From NCBI GenBank assembly GCA_942492055.1, contig CALODP010000001.1, positions 62,001 to 126,000 on the forward strand: 64,000 nucleotides of DNA. The letters run 5' to 3'. The notes under the pieces were generated by a model. That model had not been told where the DNA came from. It was given only the letters and a program-made list of their open reading frames with translations, and made no database searches. Source of the DNA: CALODP01 sp942492055. Its GTDB lineage: Bacteria > Bacteroidota > Ignavibacteria > Ignavibacteriales > Melioribacteraceae. The stretch's first letter is position 1. Each line of letters starts with the position of its first letter. Made by a program: the position numbers and the translations under genes. Positions 52,369-60,157 of the stretch are shown one piece after another.

Positions 52369-52377
52369 ATACTTTTA

Positions 52378-52962
52378 TTAAAACCCGTTAGGTAATAACA
52401 TTCTCAACTCGAAACCCATCATAAAAACTCTAAATTTCCCCAACTCTTCAAACTCGGATGCGCTTGTTTCATATTTCACAAATGGAATGGCGGCGATATT
52501 CTTATCTATCATAAATTGAAAACCTCCATGTAAGTTAACCGAATAGCTACTCATCTCCGAATCATAGGTATAGGAATGACCGTAATATCCTTTATCCTTA
52601 TACTCCGTGGATACGGATCCGTACCCTATTCCAAGTCCAATAAACGGACGTGTCTTACCGGAGTTAAAAAAGTATCGGGCCATAGGAGTAATAGAATAAG
52701 AATTTGATGTATTCTCGTTCCTTCCATATTCCGAATTATCATAAGCATAACTTACCCCTATTCCTAATTCGATATTATTTGAAACGAATCGTGAAATAAA
52801 CGGACTTACTTGAAAAACTTTCTTAACAGTTGTTCCTTCGTATGAAGAAATAGCAAACGCGGCGTTTCCTCCAATACCAATTGTTCCTTTTTGTTGAGCA
52901 AATATGCTAACAGATAATGATAACGTAATAGCGACAGCAATTAGAATAATTCGCTTTTTCAC
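52378..52962 (-). CDS. Outer-membrane beta-barrel protein
   Basis: 194 residues from a GTG start with AAGGAG seven bases upstream. Signal peptide MKKRIILIAVAITLSLSVSIFA. The mature protein has the alternating pattern of an eight-stranded barrel (OMP_b-brl/OmpW-like; GGNAAFAISSYEG, NIELGIGVSYAYDNS, ARYFFNSGKTRPFIGLGIGYGS). No periplasmic domain. Its upstream neighbour encodes a second protein with the same length and layout, likely a paralogue. Confidence 0.82.
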   Translation of the reverse strand: MKKRIILIAVAITLSLSVSIFAQQKGTIGIGGNAAFAISSYEGTTVKKVFQVSPFISRFVSNNIELGIGVSYAYDNSEYGRNENTSNSYSITPMARYFFNSGKTRPFIGLGIGYGSVSTEYKDKGYYGHSYTYDSEMSSYSVNLHGGFQFMIDKNIAAIPFVKYETSASEFEELGKFRVFMMGFELRMLLPNGF

Positions 52963-52986
52963 ACATAACTCCTTTTTATTTCTTGT

Positions 52987-53571
52987 TTAATCCTTCCAAG
53001 GTACTATTCTCGACCTTGGATTTTTCTTCTTTGGAAAGAACAGATTTCTTAATTCTAACCCAAAGGATATTGAATTTATCTTTTCGTTACTGTAATTCCA
53101 TCTGATGAAAGGATTAATCCCCTGATTATCTTCCCCGATCGATTGATACCCTACTGTAACAGAGACAAAATGATACTCTCTTACACATCCGATATCAATT
53201 TGGTCATATTCTATCTTTTGTAAAACAAATCTATTGGTATACCCTATTTCAGCAAATAGACTCTTTTTCGATTTACTCGTATAAAACCTTATCGCAGGGG
53301 CAATGCCAACCTCGCTACTAATAGCGGTTCCCTTTCCTTTTTCCGATTTGGCTACACAAAAAGGCAACCTCATCCGAAATTCCAAAAGATCAAAGAAATG
53401 AATGCCTCCGTAAGGAGAAAGAGTCATAGAAGTGAGTGTCTCTTTTCCATTATACTTATAAGCTCCGAGGGCAAAGTCTCCTCCGCAACCAACTAATCCT
53501 CTCTTTTGGAAATCCTGACCAAAAAGAATCGTGCTAAAGGCAACACAGAATATTAGAACTAATCTTTTCAT
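52987..53571 (-). CDS. Second outer-membrane beta-barrel protein
   Basis: 194 residues. Signal peptide MKRLVLIFCVAFSTILFG. Beta-strand pattern similar to the neighbouring barrel (GLVGCGGDFALGAYKYNG, SLFAEIGYTNRFVLQ, INSISFGLELRNLFFP). A basic tail (KKKNPRSRIVPWKD) follows the last strand, which is unusual because barrel proteins normally end in an aromatic residue. Two genes in tandem with a 24-bp gap suggest a duplication and one transcript. Confidence 0.75.
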   Translation of the reverse strand: MKRLVLIFCVAFSTILFGQDFQKRGLVGCGGDFALGAYKYNGKETLTSMTLSPYGGIHFFDLLEFRMRLPFCVAKSEKGKGTAISSEVGIAPAIRFYTSKSKKSLFAEIGYTNRFVLQKIEYDQIDIGCVREYHFVSVTVGYQSIGEDNQGINPFIRWNYSNEKINSISFGLELRNLFFPKKKNPRSRIVPWKD

Positions 53572-53782
53572 AAATAGACAAATTTAGTTTCACAACAAAC
53601 CTATCAAATTTAATTATATCTATTCGTTATTACAATTCAATTATTGAATATTTGGAAGGGAATTCTTAATAGATGGCACTCCGAAGAAACCCAATCACGG
53701 ATTCTAGTAATGGAATAATGATTTGCCATAATAGCTGATTGATATCCGGTTTATTAAGAGGATTATCACGTTTATTTGGTTA

Positions 53783-54445
53783 CTAACCGGAAATTCTGTA
53801 CTGCTGCAATTTCACATAGTTGTCCGCAAATATTATCTTAACTGCACTCCTAACCCTTTTCCACCTCTCATATAGGGCGTTTAGTTGCTTAACTCTCCTA
53901 TGAGTGCTGAGTACTCTCTCCTTTTTAATTATCAGATATTCACCCCTTGTAATTTCCAATTTCGAAAAAACTTCCCCCATTTCCTCAATAGTTCTCTCGG
54001 ATAAACCTGCTCCCGTAAGAGTGGTTTTGTTTGCCTCTATTTGCCCTAATACGATCTTCATCATATTAATTAATTTATCAGGCTGGCTTTTTATATTTCC
54101 AAGTTTGGAAACACCGAATGAGGTTTGAGTAGCGAGATCATTCGGGAAGGCTAAACTGAGATAATACTTTATAATCTTGATATATTTCAAACACTCTTCT
54201 ACGAGCTCCACTATTTCCCCCTTTAACTTGGTCTGTTGTTTAAGGGTTTCCGTTCCGAAGCCAAGCCTCAACACATCACCCAATAGTCTCTCCCAATCTT
54301 CAACATAATCTGAATTCAACCCGGGATCAAACGGGGCAAAATGTGGCATATCTTCCTTAAAAAGACGAATAATCACGTCCGATTGTTCTACCAGCGAGGA
54401 ATCTTTCATCGTATATTCTCTCTTGGTCTTTGAATCCTTTTCCAT
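53783..54445 (-). CDS. Helical protein of the duplicated-hairpin type, unknown function
   Basis: About 220 residues from the ATG at 54445, which has GGAGG at a proper distance; the ATG at 54457 lacks a site. No signal peptide or membrane helix. It is helical with two halves: DYVEDWERLLGDVLRLGFG through YIKIIKYYLSLAFPND, and TLTGAGLSERTIEEMGEVFS through WKRVRSAVKIIFAD. The layout (Gly-rich turn, helix, long helix ending in a basic-hydrophobic run) parallels the protein at 32.1-32.7 kb, although sequence identity is low. As there, the upstream intergenic region contains recurring motifs. Function unknown. Confidence 0.7.
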   Translation of the reverse strand: MEKDSKTKREYTMKDSSLVEQSDVIIRLFKEDMPHFAPFDPGLNSDYVEDWERLLGDVLRLGFGTETLKQQTKLKGEIVELVEECLKYIKIIKYYLSLAFPNDLATQTSFGVSKLGNIKSQPDKLINMMKIVLGQIEANKTTLTGAGLSERTIEEMGEVFSKLEITRGEYLIIKKERVLSTHRRVKQLNALYERWKRVRSAVKIIFADNYVKLQQYRISG

Positions 54446-54542
54446 CTTCTCCTCCATAATATTCTTAGAAACTTTTCGGTTTACTATGTGACTGAACAGA
54501 ATAATTCAGAAAAAAGTTTTATTTATTTGGAAGAAGATGAGA

Positions 54543-54935
54543 TTTTTCTGACAAAGAATAGTGTGGTATAGCAGATACGATCTTTATTCGGTAATAAGTT
54601 AATTGAATTGTGACATATTGGCTTTAATTTTGTAATGAAATGTTATTTCTTAGAAAGATATTGTCATAGTTTAGAATAGGATCTTTTTTCTCAGACATCT
54701 TTTATTATAATTCTGACAGAGTTTTTGTAAATATACTAGTTCTACTAAGTAATAGTAATAGTATTCTACTATATATATTTTCTGTCTTAATTCAATTCTA
54801 TCATTTCTAGGAAATAGTAATCTTCTTCGACATTTTTTTCTTTTCTTCTGATATATATTATTTTATTTCTCAATACTAACAACTTATGTCTGTGTAAAAA
54901 TATTTATGTCAGAATTGTATTCATCTTTGTCAAAG
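54543..54935. repeat. Degenerate TCTGACA/TGTC motif cluster, partly 21-bp spaced
   Basis: GACA occurs on the plus strand at 54550, 54612, 54694, 54715 and 54829 (with GATA at 54850); TGTC occurs at 54662, 54783, 54887, 54907 and 54928. The intervals 54694-54715, 54829-54850 and 54907-54928 are exactly 21 bp, and several copies have TTCT before GACA. GACA orientation prevails on the left and TGTC on the right. The rest is very AT-rich with no ORF. Much weaker than the 32.8-kb array; chance cannot be excluded. Confidence 0.4.
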
Positions 54936-55025
54936 TTAAAAGAATTATTTCTGATTTTCGAATGGATCATACAATAGCGGAATAGCTTGCGGAAAATTAT
55001 TTTGGCCTTATTTCACTACAAAAAA

Positions 55026-55056
55026 AATAGCCGGATATCAATTACACCCGGCTATT
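55026..55056 (-). terminator. Intrinsic terminator (second of a similar pair)
   Basis: AATAGCCGG / CCGGCTATT, a nine-bp stem, preceded on the plus strand by a run of A, so on the minus strand the hairpin is followed by a T-run. It closely resembles the terminator at 55283-55308. Confidence 0.85.
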
Positions 55057-55210
55057 ACCCTCCGTACACGTTCTTTCATGAGCAGTGCCCTCTATGCTCA
55101 CAAATTAGGAATCTTAAAACCATTTCAGATCTAAACGTTACAATACTTTATATCACCAAAACTAATATTTCCGTTTTTCTATGTCAAAAATGCTAAAAGG
55201 GTAGTATTTT

Positions 55211-55266
55211 TTATATAACAATAGTGTCAAAGTATATAACAATAATACCATTTGGAGTAATTTCAT
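55211..55266 (-). pseudogene. Relic copy B of a small ORF
   Basis: On the minus strand a short frame reads ITPNGIIVIYFDTIVI and stops at 55211-55213. A 40-base stretch here matches relic A upstream (GGTATT-TTGTTATA...ACTATTGTTATAT) at about 33 of 40 positions. The core ITPNG also resembles ITPDGVRI in the small gene at 59503-59835. No start, many stops beyond: decayed or never coding. An overlapping 34-codon ATG frame from 55266 lacks a ribosome binding site. Confidence 0.45.
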
Positions 55267-55282
55267 GAGAAAAGAAAAAAAA

Positions 55283-55308
55283 TAGCCGGACATGCGGACA
55301 TCCGGCTA
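55283..55308 (-). terminator. Intrinsic terminator downstream of the hybrid two-component gene
   Basis: TAGCCGGA / TCCGGCTA, an eight-bp stem with a loop of about 10 bases, followed on the minus strand by TTTTTTTTCTTTTC, the strongest T-run in the window. It lies 200 bases after the stop of the hybrid two-component gene, beyond relic A. Confidence 0.88.
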
Positions 55309-55343
55309 ATCGTTACTGTTGTCATCTTTTCTGAGAGGTGTTC

Positions 55344-55507
55344 TCAGTATATTACCTGTAACCAATCTCCGGAATGAAATGGAACAGGTTTCTGCTGGGG
55401 TGCCAAAATCATGGGTTCAATTTGCAAAGAATATGGATTTCCCGATATAACAATAGTCTCATTCTTTATAACAAAAATACCATCGGTTGCTACCCCGTCA
55501 AATCGAT
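55344..55507 (-). pseudogene. Relic copy A: start-less small ORF after the hybrid two-component gene
   Basis: On the minus strand a coding-like frame (VATDGIFVIKNETIVISGNP, later PVPFHSGDWLQVIY) ends at a TGA at 55344-55346. It is open back into the last codons of the two-component gene in another frame, but contains no ATG, GTG or TTG, so it looks like the 3' part of a gene whose 5' part is lost. It is related to relic B at DNA level and perhaps to the small gene at 59503. Confidence 0.5.
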
Positions 55508-58500
55508 TTACGACTCTACAACTTGGTATTCCGAGGGGAGTTGGTTAAACTGAGCTTTAAAACATTTGGTAAAGTATGCCGAGCTACTGAACCCTACCGC
55601 ATAAGCTATTTCCGTAATATTCCCCTCACCGGCCTTTATCATTTGCGCGGCTTTCTTTAATCTGTATGATCTTATGTACTGCACAGGTGGTTGCCCGGTA
55701 ATTGCGTTAATCTTTCTGAACAGATTAGAGCGCCCCATAGCGAATTCTCTTTGAAGATCTTCAACATTCAAATCGGGATTATCCAGATTTGTCTCTATCA
55801 GATCATGAAGTCTGTTGATGAATTCCTCGTCGATAGAGGAAACATTCAGTGTGGATGGCTGAAGCATTACTTCTCTGGTGAATTTCTCCTTAATTTGATT
55901 TCTTAATTCAAGAAGATTCGAAATTCTCACATCCATCAGATTTATGTTAAAAGGCTTTGTAATATAATCATCAGCTCCGGTTTTGTATCCGGCTAGCATG
56001 TTTTCATTCCCCGCTTTCGAAGTCAAAAGAACTATTGGAATGTGACTTGTTCTCATATCCGCTTTTAGTTCGTCGCACAACTCATATCCGCTAACATTAG
56101 GCATCATTATATCACTGACAATAACATCCGGGGTGCTTTCTTTTGCTAATTTAATCCCCACTTTTCCATCTTCGGCTTCGAGCACATGATATTTTTTTCC
56201 AAAGTAATTTCTAAGATAGTCTCTGATATCGGCGTTATCTTCCACAATAAGCAAAACTTGTTTCTCGTTTTCTTCCCCTTTTATATTCTTTATAACTTCC
56301 GTCATTTCGTGTTTTTCTTGTGAAACTACGTTTTGAAGTTCATTCCCTTTGATTCCTTCCTCACGCTCTTTTTCTACAACTTCTTCTCTATTTACTTTAT
56401 CCTTCTCGAGAGGCAAAGAGATAATAAACTTACTCCCTTTTCCCTCAATACTTTCTACTTTTATTATTCCATTATGTAATTCAACATATTCTTTGGCAAT
56501 TGCCAAGCCCATTCCGGAGCCTTCGTTCTTACGATACTCATCAACACGCGCTCTGTAGAATCGTTTGAAAATCATCTTCAAATTTGCTTCTGAAATCCCT
56601 ATTCCGGTATCTTCTATCGTAATTATTCCTCTATCTCTCTCATCCACTTTTATTGAAACATCTACCTTACCACCGGAATTGGTAAATTTAAGGGCGTTTC
56701 CAATTATATTATAAACTACCTTTTCTATTTTTTCGTAATCGATAAAAGCTTCCAATCTCTTTAATTCTTTGTTGAAACTGAGAGCAATATTGTTTTGCTC
56801 TGCGTATATCATGAAGGAAGCTATAGTATTTTCAATAAGGGCTACAAGATTTGTTGTTTCCTTATTCGCTTTTATATAACCGTTTTCAATTCTTGCTACA
56901 TCTAAGAGTTGGTTTATCAAAGCCAATAGTCTTCTGGAATTATGGAGAATCATATCGATGTTTTTTCTCTTCTCTTCTTGGCTTTCTTCCTCTAACATTT
57001 GTTCCAAAGGGCCAATTATAAGAGTAAGGGGAGTTCGAAATTCATGAGAAATATTAGCGAAAAATCTTGATCTTATATTATCCAATCGTTCTATTCTTTC
57101 GTTTTTCTCTTTCAGTTCCTTTGTTCTTTTTGCAACTTCGTTTTCAAGAACCAGAGTTCTTTCTTCCAACTTGCATGAGCGTAGGCGTAGAAGCATGTAA
57201 AAAATAAAACAAACACCTAGAAAGTATGTTGCATACGCATACCAAGTTCTATAGAACGGAGGAAGAACCTCGAAGGAGTAGCAATCATTAAGACTAACAT
57301 CTCCGTAGATGTTTCTTGCCCGAACAAAAAAGGTGTACTCTCCCTCATAAAGGTTTGTGTAATCCTTTTTTGTCTCTTTTGTCCACTCCGACCATTCCTG
57401 ATCGTATCCTCTCAGTAAATATTGGTATTCTATTTCCTCCGAAGCTTCGAAATATTGCGCGGCGAATTGGAATCTGATGTCTCTTCTGTCGTAAGGTAAA
57501 ACGGGAGAGCATCCTGCAGTCGATTTGTATTTACAACTTCCCGCATAGAGCATAGAATCGTTACCAACACTTACATACCTGATTGTTGTTCTGAAATTCT
57601 TTACAAAACTTTTTGTTTTCCTCGCGTCGTAACGATAAATATTTTCGTTACCTCCGAACCAAACATATTCCGGACCAGCGTAAATAATATTGATTTGCCC
57701 TACTTCCATCCTTTTAAATAACTTCGAATCCAACTGGTATTGCCCATCCCCTTTATTCTCGGCTAGATAGTTATGATTATCGGAGTGAATGAAAACATCT
57801 CCCTTACTGTTTTCGGTCAATCTGAAAACTCCCTTGCTTCCGTCGGCAAAGCATTTCCCGAATGTAGAATCGGGATAAAACATTTTCTCTTTATCATTGA
57901 AATAAAAGATTCCCTTTTTCGTTCCAAAAAGAATCTTCTCTTTTGTTTTTAATAACGATACATGTCCGGCGATATGGTTTTTAAGAGAATCATATTCCGA
58001 TATTTCCCATTCTCTATTATCCTCTTTTATAATAAGTCTGAACAATTTTCCGGCATATGATGAGGCCCATATGGTATCGTTATCCACAAGTAATCCACGG
58101 GCAGAAGTACTACATAATTTTTCGATAGAATAACTATTCGTAGATTTTTTACGGATTGTAAAAATCCCTTGATATGAAGCGACAAATATGGAAGTGTGTG
58201 ACTTCTTATTGAAATCAATTGAGAATACCTTTTCACCAAAGATCTTTCTCCATTTTCCTGCTCTTCCCAAGAACAACCCTTCCGAAGTACCCAACAGAAG
58301 ATCATTATTCCATTTCTTTATCTGCCAGACTATTGTCTTAAATTCTTTTTCCTTTTTAAAGATAGGTTTATGGAGTTTCTTAGGTATCTGCTTCTTCTTT
58401 ATATCAAGGGTAAAAAGTCCATCTGTGGTTCCTACATATAGTTTATTATTGTCGTTGTATATGGAAAGTACAATCCCTTTAAGCCCGAATTCACTTCCGT

Positions 58501-59473
58501 ACTCCTTAATCGGAGAAGAATACTCGGAATAAGCCAATCCGTTATTCAAGGCGAACCAAAGATTGTTTTCCCTATCTTGGAAAGCATATTTTACATTGTT
58601 GTCTTTCAGAGAATAAGGCGCATTGAAGAAATCAACCAATTTGAAATTATCATTCATAATAAATGCGCCGTCATAGCGCGTGGAAAAGAGATACAAACCG
58701 TTTTTCAGTTTTATCCCGTGAAGAAGAATATTTTCCTTGGCATATTTGGAAGCGTCGTTTTTTAATTCCTTAAATTTCTTTCCGTCATATAAATAGAATC
58801 CACATTTGTTAGTTGCGAATAACTCCCTCTTCTCATCATAGGAAAAGATATTTGCTATTCCCTTATCTTTAAAGATTTCTCCGCCTCTAATAGGGAAAAC
58901 ACTTGTATCCCCCAAATTCAATAGTCCTCTACTTCTGTCTCGTACATATTTATTGCCATTAACAAAATATACTTTCTGAATATTGGCTAACCCATTTATG
59001 ACAATAACTTTTTCATCAACGTATTTTATTATATTTCCTGACCCTTGGAAAATAATAGTATCTTTATCCGAAAGAATTGAATAGACAGTTCCTATATCTT
59101 TAGGCAAGCCCGGTAGACTATCACGTAAAGAGAAATAGAAAGGGAGCCCGGCAGAATCTATCCGGACTTCCCCGAACTGGTTTCTACCACCAGCATAAAT
59201 TTTACCTTTAGAACTAACGTGAAGAGAACGAACCGAGTAATTCGGAAATTTAATTTTCCCCCAATTCACTCCGTCGAAATAGTTAAGTCCCGCAGTATTT
59301 CCAATATAGATTATACCTATCGTATCTTGAGCAACACACCAATTTTGTGGAAATTGATCCAGTTCAATAGGACGGTAATTCTTATTCGGAAAAATACCGG
59401 AGATATCCTTTCCGCCGTAAACAAGGGAATTAATTAATATGAGGGGAATAATTATAAACAGTTTTCTCTTCAC
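55508..59473 (-). CDS. Hybrid two-component system (propeller sensor, kinase, receiver, AraC output)
   Basis: About 1321 residues. The GTG at 59473 gives a standard signal peptide (MKRKLFIIIPLILINSLVYG); an in-frame TTG four codons earlier is the alternative. Order: two-bladed-set Reg_prop beta-propeller sensor (~25-670, repeats such as NNLWFALNNGLAYSE), Y_Y_Y domain (~675-740), one transmembrane helix (~745-762), HisKA (ISHEFRTPLTLI, His near 810), HATPase (NIIGNALKFTNSGGK, GIGIS), receiver (LIVEDNADIRDYL, IVSDIMMPN) and AraC-type HTH (~1225-1321). In Bacteroidota such proteins sense glycan fragments and switch on utilisation genes. No SusC/D pair is adjacent. Confidence 0.94.
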   Translation of the reverse strand: MKRKLFIIIPLILINSLVYGGKDISGIFPNKNYRPIELDQFPQNWCVAQDTIGIIYIGNTAGLNYFDGVNWGKIKFPNYSVRSLHVSSKGKIYAGGRNQFGEVRIDSAGLPFYFSLRDSLPGLPKDIGTVYSILSDKDTIIFQGSGNIIKYVDEKVIVINGLANIQKVYFVNGNKYVRDRSRGLLNLGDTSVFPIRGGEIFKDKGIANIFSYDEKRELFATNKCGFYLYDGKKFKELKNDASKYAKENILLHGIKLKNGLYLFSTRYDGAFIMNDNFKLVDFFNAPYSLKDNNVKYAFQDRENNLWFALNNGLAYSEYSSPIKEYGSEFGLKGIVLSIYNDNNKLYVGTTDGLFTLDIKKKQIPKKLHKPIFKKEKEFKTIVWQIKKWNNDLLLGTSEGLFLGRAGKWRKIFGEKVFSIDFNKKSHTSIFVASYQGIFTIRKKSTNSYSIEKLCSTSARGLLVDNDTIWASSYAGKLFRLIIKEDNREWEISEYDSLKNHIAGHVSLLKTKEKILFGTKKGIFYFNDKEKMFYPDSTFGKCFADGSKGVFRLTENSKGDVFIHSDNHNYLAENKGDGQYQLDSKLFKRMEVGQINIIYAGPEYVWFGGNENIYRYDARKTKSFVKNFRTTIRYVSVGNDSMLYAGSCKYKSTAGCSPVLPYDRRDIRFQFAAQYFEASEEIEYQYLLRGYDQEWSEWTKETKKDYTNLYEGEYTFFVRARNIYGDVSLNDCYSFEVLPPFYRTWYAYATYFLGVCFIFYMLLRLRSCKLEERTLVLENEVAKRTKELKEKNERIERLDNIRSRFFANISHEFRTPLTLIIGPLEQMLEEESQEEKRKNIDMILHNSRRLLALINQLLDVARIENGYIKANKETTNLVALIENTIASFMIYAEQNNIALSFNKELKRLEAFIDYEKIEKVVYNIIGNALKFTNSGGKVDVSIKVDERDRGIITIEDTGIGISEANLKMIFKRFYRARVDEYRKNEGSGMGLAIAKEYVELHNGIIKVESIEGKGSKFIISLPLEKDKVNREEVVEKEREEGIKGNELQNVVSQEKHEMTEVIKNIKGEENEKQVLLIVEDNADIRDYLRNYFGKKYHVLEAEDGKVGIKLAKESTPDVIVSDIMMPNVSGYELCDELKADMRTSHIPIVLLTSKAGNENMLAGYKTGADDYITKPFNINLMDVRISNLLELRNQIKEKFTREVMLQPSTLNVSSIDEEFINRLHDLIETNLDNPDLNVEDLQREFAMGRSNLFRKINAITGQPPVQYIRSYRLKKAAQMIKAGEGNITEIAYAVGFSSSAYFTKCFKAQFNQLPSEYQVVES

Positions 59474-59502
59474 AAAATACCACAATAATTAATGATTATT
59501 AG

Positions 59503-59835
59503 TTAGTCTATATTGTCGTCTTCAACTTCGACATTCGGAGGCAATTCTCTAACAGCCTTTGTAACTGGAAAGATATCCTTAATTCCGAACTTATAGATAG
59601 CCATGTTCTGCTCCGGAATAATTGTAGGAATTACCAGGTTACTTAGAATAACCTTTTTGTCCAGACGAATTCTTACTCCGTCCGGAGTAATGTTTTGTAC
59701 CATGATAGAGATCGAATTATCGTCACCGATATTCATTTCGATAGCTTGTTGATTGTTAAGGGCCTGAGGAGGTTGCATATTTGTCCATACTGCAGCGCCC
59801 CCGATAGTGCGGTTGTAACTTAGATTAACTTTCAT
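59503..59835 (-). CDS. Small beta-rich protein of unknown function
   Basis: About 110 residues from the ATG at 59835, which has AAAGGAGAAAAC directly upstream; a longer frame to 59874 lacks a site. No signal peptide. It starts MKVNLSYNRTIGGAAVWTNM and has a beta-rich middle (ISIMVQNITPDGVRIRLDKK) and an acidic end (EVEDDNID). I recognise no family. It lies about 30 bases before the hybrid two-component gene on the same strand, so they are probably co-transcribed. Relic ORFs downstream of that gene may be related. Confidence 0.65.
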   Translation of the reverse strand: MKVNLSYNRTIGGAAVWTNMQPPQALNNQQAIEMNIGDDNSISIMVQNITPDGVRIRLDKKVILSNLVIPTIIPEQNMAIYKFGIKDIFPVTKAVRELPPNVEVEDDNID

Positions 59836-60024
59836 GTTTTCTCCTTTAATAATGAGTAATTGATAAGGGCGCATCTACCCCTTATATTCGGAGAATAAAG
59901 TGTGCTCGGCTAAGAACATTAGAATAATAATGTATAGGCATAATAAAGTCAATTTTTTTCTATACAAACTAATACAATAGTCATAGGAATTATTCCTCTT
60001 ATCTATGTTAAATACCTGTTTTGG

Positions 60025-60043
60025 ATATGACCTCAAGTCATAT
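60025..60043. promoter_or_regulatory. Inverted repeat upstream of the M3 peptidase gene
   Basis: ATATGAC / GTCATAT, perfect seven-bp arms separated by five bases, about 115 bp before the peptidase start and followed by TTTTTATA. Either an operator or a small terminator-like hairpin. The 283-bp region between the small gene and the peptidase gene holds nothing else I can support. Confidence 0.4.
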
Positions 60044-60157
60044 TTTTATATACTACATATTGAATAAAAACTTATTTTTCTAAGAGACGTCTAATCTATT
60101 TGGCGGTTATAGTGCCAAGAACAAATATAATAGTCCAACAAATCAGGAGATTCTTAA

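Noticed and set aside
55232..55266. 34-codon minus-strand ORF beginning MKLLQM
   Set aside because: No ribosome binding site, very low complexity, and it overlaps relic B in another frame.
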